Shown one piece after another: positions 37,101 through 41,493 of a DNA stretch of 41,493 nt (position 1 is the stretch's first letter; each line of letters begins with the position of its first letter). The notes under the pieces are model-generated. The model saw only the letters and a list, made by a program, of their open reading frames with translations, was not told the origin of the DNA and did not search any database. The position numbers and the translations under genes were made by a program. This stretch comes from Vibrio caribbeanicus ATCC BAA-2122 (GTDB lineage: Bacteria; Pseudomonadota; Gammaproteobacteria; Enterobacterales; Vibrionaceae), in NCBI RefSeq assembly GCF_000165125.1, contig NZ_AEIU01000056.1, positions 1 through 41,493 on the forward strand. Reading direction: 5' to 3'.

Positions 37101-38003
37101 GATATTGATCAAATGTACAGCTTTACTCCTGACTTTAAGTTCATTACTGATGGGTTATTACAGCGTCCTCTTGTCGACACTACGTTTGATCAGCCCTTGA
37201 AAAACTTTAGCCCGAGTCATGATGGATTTAAGGCAGAGACCTTGTCAGGATTGGTTTTTAATCTTGGTCAGAGCTCGACTCCAGTGCTAACCGCTGTTTT
37301 GGATCGCTGGCTCGAAAATAACCATCAAGATATTAATGGCTTATTAGACCGCTACGCCACACAAAAAGTTGTGCAATTCGGTGAGACTGACCAACGCTGG
37401 ATTGTTGTTGAAACAGGACAGGTACTCTCCTTTGATTTTCAAGATAATATGATTTGGATTGGAGAATCATCGCAAGGTTTTGAACAGATATTTTATCGCC
37501 CAAGGTCTAAACAACTTTTTATTTCGGGGGCCAATGGTAATATTATTACTGCACTAGGCTATTATGAAGATGTCGTGAGAACCAAAGGTGTGTTGACTTT
37601 AATTTCTGACGAACTGTTATCGCAAGATTTGAATTTTTCAGGGATAAAAGATACGGACAGTTTAGTTCTTTCATCATTTGGCCGAGAAAATAACTATAAT
37701 TTTAATAACCTAATAGGTGAATACTTAAAAATTATAGTAGATGAAGGCAGTTATTCTTCAGTAATAGACTTATCTACTTTTAGCTCTGAGCAAATAGTTG
37801 TTCAACACAGTGGTGACGAGTTAACATTTGTTGTTGATGGTAAGACATCAATAGTAATTACTGATATTGATAGTGCATCAAAGAAAAAGATGTCAGTAAA
37901 AATTTCTGATAAGCCTAGTGCAATAAAAATATTATTTATACAGGAAGAATTGGATAGACTATCAATAGATGGAGTTTTCAAAATTAGTCATTTAAGTATC
38001 TAG
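31155..38003 (+). CDS. Giant toxin: HopA1-like region, C58-like protease and TcdA/TcdB-type pore-forming region
   Basis: 2282 residues. (a) 1-22: Sec signal peptide (MKKTIISTTLASIFFTPCFVFA). (b) About 130-350: resembles the HopA1 effector family, with FVPASFYQDTL, AVLYLEGAEIDNAQKVLNFL, LGMVTLAKGRNYSE and SSHGGSRATVATSAIL. (c) About 385-790: unassigned, first beta-rich, then helical. (d) About 795-930: C58/YopT-like protease with Cys814 (GSGRCYPLVRAMSVA), His905 (NTASHSMGLYAI) and Asp924 (YYFYDPNFSIVEF). (e) About 1100-1700: TcdA/TcdB pore-forming-type region, with hydrophobic helices at 1205-1230 and 1247-1297, then GGYRYDIENDILLPIPGAV and RKLSYHLISQGGSHEL. (f) To 2282: beta-rich, no repeats recognised. 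The order cargo-protease-translocator suggests entry into eukaryotic cells and self-cleavage. The signal peptide is atypical for Tcd/LifA relatives. The ribosome site is weak. The best alternative description is a LifA/Efa1-like cytotoxin. Confidence 0.8.
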   Translation: MKKTIISTTLASIFFTPCFVFAASENDIPSYSNSINVITGVEEQQFLNGYNTFLQAMRESRDSVKSNRDNANLVKEIKQRIKQDQGWSIETRQKYAILRDKVHQDFYDSYSGTKPQGLEELTVDEATNMFTQLREINRNDPKLEINIQGFSDRSISEISAAFFVSQAISARFVPASFYQDTLNESLFTSRITLNFSKKYLPQVTEALSKLFTGELEGIVRQAKVMAPSKFAVLTDQAVLYLEGAEIDNAQKVLNFLNQYIPEEAWIEHQPLGMVTLAKGRNYSESSRLAFSSHGGSRATVATSAILDNLIENESLAILLPEQLEQHGYQKGKIALVDKAFDYRSEFVRSLEAAHELASSPQQFLKKYTLDVTPLLTEKGPSKGKPVISGGTDGYQLNIQREHGRASKDLRVLRSPILDNTPTYVDIKKSADLGQMVVSATTEGGTIVVVDHSQSRYRVYFDKRPHAYVLYDNVVAMRDLSSGYRVEDSVKFDHGMDVTFLVYTELGWQSVVQKQSFNSFSDLEVRRTASTTAVPVMLNGENLSPIFEQSRSDTQNQLKKLAQRLGISTDNIEDLPYDPVEVKSVDTHSSLSQWNELRAKIKQKLTAQRKSLARQRLVELGKVKTPGYPNKEQAHEKLALLRKSLVELDNNAFGLVNLSRDIDVMWLNYQQKLEQGIDQLIVTDDSLRTGNVNKNQIHQRFLAAERDFGNLIGSKKIEFDDGYEHYQEVEIPGFEKLMSITQKQLILLGDNGLNARQKGALTKYINVHMDSEKTAKVLDYTSKFNREMSRIGGRVVASIPQDFVLALLGDGSGRCYPLVRAMSVASARGEQAIRNFSDKLFIGAANPQAVESQLLLDGLQNLHTNSDAKESSYLFGRLDIDSVITAVKRELAAYGKVSFALNTASHSMGLYAINDMGTKRYYFYDPNFSIVEFSSLKSLKKALESHLIVANMAEFYSADGTSGRPELSVVSIDTSVMADIEILPGQQVVNLTTDEPLAPIEDDESIIVLDQTEEQSRQDLSLRASLTKVSADKHARILSKTIASIVAEHQLPPEWIPVVASIEEVSSVRSAITFVSPDGIEEKRVEVAGTELVKVRDYLSEQFSSMKTSHNVASGERLNSFQFEDAEGVDGLNAAFAVQSIITWFQEKQRNQVSDPASESLRRALEIHSYVMAAQITHGVLNDAQHMVNLFKTAMTADTEVVSTTLSGIAGLANQGIGIAFGAVNIGLNSYELANAQNTQQEAVFATQLGFNTVGTALGGAAIGAGLVGASTTAVVLGEAGAIVGGLAVGFTALAEAFGKIALDAEQVGRYFHAVDQAYKKGGYRYDIENDILLPIPGAVIEKIDLSQGVIEIGSQKLYSSKHGKTGSGNLNYFFWAGDLPHAQNDKSKAISIRERLGYSGSHSIETNSSNIMLPATGESFIDYDYQILPGSTTRQDLGFDVLRKLETQGDFDFDFYVFPSEFIIRTMKEEFVDRTVEIDLGTQNRTIYTPKVGGFGARKLSYHLISQGGSHELFVQPQAHYQVSDLHSTSWNIDAREVNVGKPRFQEDILVLGDTKIDLSLSTSREANIFLSNGEVWHLNDSGLSLVETEYNLSEHAEGIQHHLQQMVKDHQILGNYVVVDNFEHAGELVGRAYYDVTKDRFIATNDVSIELTQHAELIDVQTQTALFFNKQYGQLWRTELSTGKLVAFYPVHKPVIQAISADFDAWIEAGSILVGASYKMPDQSTIRYLYRLTENGLMLTDIHGDRELFEAVSSQSINQASQLSPSYLAWMDVPLVDLPNDKRGRPQIADIIEIGMQRYTPVWLVKGKSHPLSIGFERPIEDLNLILVDDETQYFYSKNEHELYIQHQNSIKRVALQKDEQISAHDHVYVVRSNGEINLVLEDGQFSLVGLNKTWLQHFSNSWQSEIVSKLKGTKHQIMLYGLTDYNGAPLTVWYLPDEEKFVLLSTEWGSDKYKLVGSKDESTAWLFNVTSGNLATLQMFDIDQMYSFTPDFKFITDGLLQRPLVDTTFDQPLKNFSPSHDGFKAETLSGLVFNLGQSSTPVLTAVLDRWLENNHQDINGLLDRYATQKVVQFGETDQRWIVVETGQVLSFDFQDNMIWIGESSQGFEQIFYRPRSKQLFISGANGNIITALGYYEDVVRTKGVLTLISDELLSQDLNFSGIKDTDSLVLSSFGRENNYNFNNLIGEYLKIIVDEGSYSSVIDLSTFSSEQIVVQHSGDELTFVVDGKTSIVITDIDSASKKKMSVKISDKPSAIKILFIQEELDRLSIDGVFKISHLSI

Positions 38004-38007
38004 CAAA

Positions 38008-38112
38008 TATACCCAAGTCACCTCAATATATTAGGTTGAGGTGACATTGGCTAATCTCGTCGGTAAGACAACGATTTTAAGATCTAGTCACCTAAATCCA
38101 AAATCGTCAACT
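38008..38112 (-). repeat. Degenerate inverted copy of the MITE-like repeat
   Basis: Starting 5 bases after the toxin stop codon, TATACCCAAGTCACCTCA is followed by a reverse-oriented piece of the repeat interior (GGTAAGACAACGATTTTAAG ... near 38062-38108, matching the complement of the right half of copies 1 and 2). The other end is missing. The start also forms a hairpin with arms GTCACCTCAA and TTGAGGTGAC, which may serve as the toxin gene's 3' structure. Confidence 0.7.
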
Positions 38113-38125
38113 CACTTTCAAGTAG

Positions 38126-38153
38126 AGGGGCTTTATTGGATATTTCAGCCCCT
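38126..38153. terminator. Possible hairpin between convergent genes
   Basis: Arms AGGGGCT (38126-38132) and AGCCCCT (38147-38153) with a 14-base loop lie between the ends of the toxin gene and the gene at 38191. No strong T run follows on either strand. Confidence 0.35.
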
Positions 38154-38190
38154 TACACTAATATATTGCTAGACTTATCGTGTTAAACTC

Positions 38191-39366
38191 TTATTCAAAC
38201 CAGTCATTTAAATCGACCATTTTTACACACTGTGGCCATTTATGATGTTGATTCATTTCTCCACAACCTATGATAGCATTACCATCTAAATCAACGGGGT
38301 AACCTTCTTCATTGATATCACAGTCTCCTTTATCTCCGTGGAAGGAATTATTTGCGATTGGACTGTTATATCGATTTACTCTCACATTTCTTGCCCTCGG
38401 AAGTCCATTGTTCATGTTGTTCGAGAGGAGTGTTGCTTGACTGAAGAGTGGTGTCCCGTATCGCTTACCATTTTCTAGTGTACTTGCGCAGCTCCCAAGA
38501 TAGGTAATTGAATATCTCACGGTACTGGCTTCTGGTATTAAGCCAATGTTAAACTCTTGTTCTCCACATACGCCACTTTTGTTATGTCGTTGGCACGATC
38601 TATTGGTTTTTTTGCCTAACCATAAGCCTGTCGCAACATTAATGTTGTAATCTGTCCCAGGGCTGAGCTTATCGGGAGAAAGACCTATGCCACTGAAATA
38701 ATAAGGAGTAATGGCCTGGCTATCGCTTTCTAATCGAGCATAATACTTGTGGGCTACACCGTTGATAACACCACCTCCACTTCCTTCGATAGCACTGCCT
38801 ACAAGTCCTCCAGAAACATCGATAAGTTTTGTCGAACTATCTGCCTTCTCTAAGGTGGGAACAAAAACGGCAGAGACAGTTGTTTCATCAGGTACATCTA
38901 TGATCTGACCGCATGAGTGAGTATTCTCGGCAATTAAATATACCCCAGGTGTTTCTTCGCTGCCACATTGACCTTTTTCCTGAATATTCCAGTCATTGTT
39001 TGCTCCTTCTCCATTAAACTCGGAAGCGGTATTAAAAGTGGCGAGAATTGTACCGTTATGAACGTTCTTTACTGTCCAATTGACAATGACCTTTCCGTTA
39101 ACATAAATGTCATCAGAAATAGTTTCACTGTCACAATGTAGGCCAGATTGCCCTTTATCTATGATGAAAAATGAGTCTTTGGTCAGAACATCCACAGTGT
39201 CCCAAATCGTCTGTTTTACTTGAACCAACATATCATCATTTGCGGGCTCTAGAAGATTTACACATGCGTTTTGAGTTGCTGTTCCATATGTAGCTATTAT
39301 TCCTGCTTGTGCAAATGGTGATGATAATATAATTGAAAAGACAATACCTTTATTAAATTTTATCAC
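38191..39366 (-). CDS. Exported Cys-containing protein of unknown function
   Basis: 391 residues with a signal peptide (MIKFNKGIVFSIILSSPFAQA). The mature protein has about a dozen Cys in short motifs (NACVNL, GLHCDSE, KGQCGSEE, SHSCGQ-like HSCGQIID, RSCQRHNKSGVCG, GDCDINEEG, IGCGEMN, PQCVKM), so it is probably disulphide-bonded and secreted. The DCDINEEGYPVDLDGNAIIG segment near the C-terminus is acidic and could bind calcium. I do not recognise the family. It is convergent with the toxin gene, and its neighbours are also exported proteins. Confidence 0.7.
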   Translation of the reverse strand: MIKFNKGIVFSIILSSPFAQAGIIATYGTATQNACVNLLEPANDDMLVQVKQTIWDTVDVLTKDSFFIIDKGQSGLHCDSETISDDIYVNGKVIVNWTVKNVHNGTILATFNTASEFNGEGANNDWNIQEKGQCGSEETPGVYLIAENTHSCGQIIDVPDETTVSAVFVPTLEKADSSTKLIDVSGGLVGSAIEGSGGGVINGVAHKYYARLESDSQAITPYYFSGIGLSPDKLSPGTDYNINVATGLWLGKKTNRSCQRHNKSGVCGEQEFNIGLIPEASTVRYSITYLGSCASTLENGKRYGTPLFSQATLLSNNMNNGLPRARNVRVNRYNSPIANNSFHGDKGDCDINEEGYPVDLDGNAIIGCGEMNQHHKWPQCVKMVDLNDWFE

Positions 39367-39650
39367 TGTTAAGTCACTCTGTTTTATTAATTAAAGTCGA
39401 AGATTGAATCTAACATGTGAAATTTTTAATACAAACTATTTCATTCTATCTATTGTCTCAAAAAATAATCAACTTAAAGTTTATATTGTCAGTTCATTTA
39501 ATTTTCAACTGAACTTTACATCACTAATATATATTTTTATTTTGATGCTTGTCATTATTTTGGAAATAATTTAAATATGTAAAAAATAAAGTCTTTTAAT
39601 ACTTTAAATTGATGATATGTTCGCAAAAAATTAACTTAATAAGAGGCTTT

Positions 39651-40037
39651 ATGTTTAAATTTAATATATTACCCATCATGCTGATTTTTATATTTTCTTC
39701 TAGTATTTCTGCTGCTGAAGAAGGAGCTCTAGTTTTTAATGAACGCGATTCAAGTTGGGGATACCCATTTGTAAGCATCTCAAATTCAACTCAACACAAT
39801 GTCTCAGGAAGAGTTGAATTTGCCGCCTGCTTTCAAAGTACCTATGTTACTCACGTCGGACAAACTTGGACTGATGATGAGCGGGGTATCTGCCTTGTAA
39901 CAAAAATTACCGCTGTGGTTGCCACTGATGATGGAAATGTTGAGGCAAGGCCTTATGTATCAACCGGGACTTCTTATAGTAGTTACGCCGTCATTTATCG
40001 GAATGGAAACTATGAAGTGACGAGAGTAACGAACTGA
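39651..40037 (+). CDS. Small exported protein of unknown function
   Basis: 128 residues from ATG 39651 (MFKFNILPIMLIFIFSSSISA), chosen because AAGAGG lies four bases upstream and it begins a clean signal peptide; an upstream in-frame ATG at 39609 has neither. The mature protein is beta-rich with two Cys (FAACFQS and RGICLVT) that could pair, and acidic/aromatic turns (SSWGYPFVSISNSTQ, GTSYSSYAVIYRNGNYEV). No family recognised. It is divergent from the Cys-containing exported protein, with a 284-base very AT-rich gap (39367-39650) between them. Confidence 0.7.
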   Translation: MFKFNILPIMLIFIFSSSISAAEEGALVFNERDSSWGYPFVSISNSTQHNVSGRVEFAACFQSTYVTHVGQTWTDDERGICLVTKITAVVATDDGNVEARPYVSTGTSYSSYAVIYRNGNYEVTRVTN

Positions 40038-40105
40038 ATAAACTTTGTTTACAAGGTAGGCTATTCACGTTGAATCTTACTACTTGAGTAAACAGGAGAG
40101 TCATC

Positions 40106-40456
40106 ATGCTTTGGATCATTATTAAATACCTTACGACTGCAGCTATTATTGTCACCATTTCTGAAATTGCCAAACGAAGCGATAGGCTTGGAGCACTTGT
40201 TGCGGCTCTTCCTACAGTGACGATACTTGCTTTAGTTTGGATGTATATAGAGGGGCAAGGGAACCGACGTTTGGCCAGTCATGCTTTCTACACATTTTGG
40301 TATGTGCTTCCAACGCTTCCAATGTTTCTGATTTTCCCATACTTGTTAGGCCGTTTTTCTTTTTGGGTTACTCTACTGTGCAGTGGACTTATTTCCGTGG
40401 CATGTTTTTGGTTAATTTCTTTGTTGTTGAAATACTTTGGGATCAACTTGGCTTAG
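40106..40456 (+). CDS. DUF3147 (GlpM-like) inner-membrane protein
   Basis: 116 residues with four hydrophobic segments. The sequence IIKYLTTAAIIVTISEIAKRSDRLGALVAALP and the following TVTILALVWMYIEGQ are typical of DUF3147 proteins, often called GlpM-like. Each member is small and its function is not established. AGGAG precedes the ATG by seven bases. The gene is followed by a 17-bp hairpin that contains the SOS box of the next gene. Confidence 0.85.
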   Translation: MLWIIIKYLTTAAIIVTISEIAKRSDRLGALVAALPTVTILALVWMYIEGQGNRRLASHAFYTFWYVLPTLPMFLIFPYLLGRFSFWVTLLCSGLISVACFWLISLLLKYFGINLA

Positions 40457-40501
40457 CTTAATCTGACAGATTTATTTCGTAAAAATCTTCTTTACACGCA
40501 A

Positions 40502-40521
40502 TACTGTATGCATATACAGTA
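40502..40521. promoter_or_regulatory. LexA (SOS) box upstream of the TIR-like gene
   Basis: TACTGTATGCATATACAGTA fits the gammaproteobacterial LexA consensus CTGT-N8-ACAG with matching flanking T and A. It is embedded in a larger inverted repeat (arms 40493-40509 and 40514-40530, 17 bp, loop GCAT). A candidate promoter lies just downstream: TTGGTA at 40533, 17 bases, TAACTT at 40556. The gene starts at 40641. Confidence 0.8.
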
Positions 40522-40640
40522 TTGCGTGTATCTTGGTACATACGCTCGTAATTTGTAACTTAGTTGTTTGCTAATACGCATATAAAGTGATGAACCATTA
40601 GATGCATTACTTTCGTGTCAGCACTTCAAGGGGAAATAAA

Positions 40641-41480
40641 ATGAGTGACAATAAAGTAGATAAGCTTTGCTGTGGATTAGTGATGCCAATCTCAGCATTG
40701 GATGGCTGTAATGAGCAACACTGGCTGGACGTAAAGAGTATTCTTACTGAAGCAGTTGAGGGGGCAGGGTGCTGGGCTAATCTTGTGAGTAACGCTGATG
40801 ATGTCGGGATAATCCAAAAACGTATAATTCAAAACCTATATTGCAATCCTATTGTAGTTTGTGATGTCAGTGGTAAAAACCCAAATGTTATGTTTGAACT
40901 GGGGATGAGGTTGGCATTCGATAAACCGACAATTATTGTGAAAGACGATAAAACTTCGTATTCGTTTGATACATCTCCAATTGAGCACCTTGAGTACCCC
41001 AGAGACCTTCGTTTTTCAAAAATCGTAGAGTTCAAGGGGGAATTGACAAAGAAGATTCAGGCGACCCTACATAAATCACAGACGGAAGTTAACTATACAG
41101 CTTTTCTAAAACATTTTGGCACTTTCACCGTCGCTAAGCTTGATAGCAAAGAAGTAACGAAAGAAGATTATATAATCGAAGAGCTTAAAGACGTGAAGAA
41201 ACAGCTTTCTTCAATAAACCAATCCAAGGTGAAAGTTTCCGAGCATTGGCAAGGGCGTTATCCGCAACATACTTTAAAAGATATTGTTCAGAATTTGATT
41301 GAAGCAGAGCTAATCAGTGTTGGTTTGAATTTTTCTGAAATTACTGAGAGTGAAATCAGCAGTATCAAAACTAGATTGATGTCTAGTGAAAAGATTGCAC
41401 ACTTTTTTAACAACGAGGAAGAGTTTTATGAAATTTTCAATCAAGTCATCAATCGTGCAGCGATGAGTGCAGAACTCTGA
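40641..41480 (+). CDS. Deoxyribosyltransferase/TIR-like nucleotide-binding protein, probably SOS-induced
   Basis: 279 residues from ATG 40641, preceded by AAGGGGA; an in-frame ATG at 40602 lacks such a site. Residues about 10-145 form a Rossmann-like domain: LCCGLVMPISALDG, IIQNLYCNPIVVCDVSGKNPNVMFELGMRLAFDKPTIIV in two pieces, with Glu86 in NVMFELG at the place of the catalytic Glu of nucleoside 2-deoxyribosyltransferases and TIR-type NAD-cleaving enzymes. Domains of this type are frequent in bacterial anti-phage effectors. A short coiled segment (EELKDVKKQLSSINQ) links to a helical C-terminal domain I do not recognise. No partner gene is visible before the window ends. Enzyme activity and substrate are inference. 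Confidence 0.65.
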   Translation: MSDNKVDKLCCGLVMPISALDGCNEQHWLDVKSILTEAVEGAGCWANLVSNADDVGIIQKRIIQNLYCNPIVVCDVSGKNPNVMFELGMRLAFDKPTIIVKDDKTSYSFDTSPIEHLEYPRDLRFSKIVEFKGELTKKIQATLHKSQTEVNYTAFLKHFGTFTVAKLDSKEVTKEDYIIEELKDVKKQLSSINQSKVKVSEHWQGRYPQHTLKDIVQNLIEAELISVGLNFSEITESEISSIKTRLMSSEKIAHFFNNEEEFYEIFNQVINRAAMSAEL

Positions 41481-41482
41481 TA

Positions 41483-41493
41483 TATACCCAAGT
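41483..41493 (+). repeat. Left end of a further MITE-like repeat copy, cut by window edge
   Basis: TATACCCAAGT at the very end of the window, two bases after the stop codon of the TIR-like gene, is identical to the left terminus of the other copies. The rest lies outside the window. Confidence 0.65.

Noticed and set aside
31155-38003. Calling the giant protein a MARTX/RTX toxin
   Set aside because: No glycine-rich GGxGxDxUx RTX nonapeptides were seen, and there is no nearby rtxC/rtxBDE-type export operon; the pore region resembles TcdA/TcdB instead.

Overview
The window looks like chromosomal DNA of a marine gammaproteobacterium, most likely a Vibrio. The reasons are the complete betIBA-proXWV glycine-betaine operon, the oxyR-katG pair, several lineage-typical conserved families (DUF3010, DUF3187, DUF6279, DUF3147), and many copies of a repeat that starts and ends in TATACCCAAGT. 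I cannot name the species from sequence alone.

Layout. 1-397 (-) is the start of a BspA-like DUF285-repeat surface protein cut by the window edge. 0.4-6.6 kb holds mostly exported or envelope genes: a small exported protein, an HxxxDG acyltransferase-like protein, a polysaccharide (alginate-type) lyase, a small exported protein, a DUF3187 outer-membrane protein and a lipoprotein. 6.7-10.1 kb is the peroxide-stress pair katG and oxyR. 10.2-11.0 kb is an unrecognised gene. 11.3-15.5 kb is an ABC transporter operon (ATPase, large FtsX-type permease, AttH/CrtC-like lipoprotein). 15.7-17.0 kb is an exported sphingomyelinase-like enzyme. 17.6-24.4 kb is betI-betB-betA-proX-proW-proV, which imports choline/betaine and oxidises choline to glycine betaine, with a clear BetI operator just before betI. 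24.8-28.9 kb is a mixture: gamma-carbonic-anhydrase-like protein, DUF3010, a cystatin-like lipoprotein, a DUF6279 lipoprotein and a TSUP permease, with MITE-like repeats in most of the gaps.

28.9-40.0 kb is the most unusual part. It is a run of exported proteins around one 2282-residue gene. That protein has a Sec signal peptide, a HopA1-like effector-type region, a C58-like Cys-His-Asp protease region and a TcdA/TcdB-type pore-forming/translocation region, followed by a long beta-rich C-terminus. The order effector-protease-translocator is that of the large clostridial toxins and LifA/Efa1, but the cargo and the signal peptide are different. A second sphingomyelinase-like gene is transcribed divergently from it across a 145-bp shared promoter region.

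40.1-41.5 kb holds a DUF3147 membrane protein and then a gene with a deoxyribosyltransferase/TIR-like nucleotide-binding domain, preceded by a perfect-looking LexA (SOS) box. The window ends inside a new copy of the repeat.

All family names come from reading motifs by eye. No database or structure search was run.
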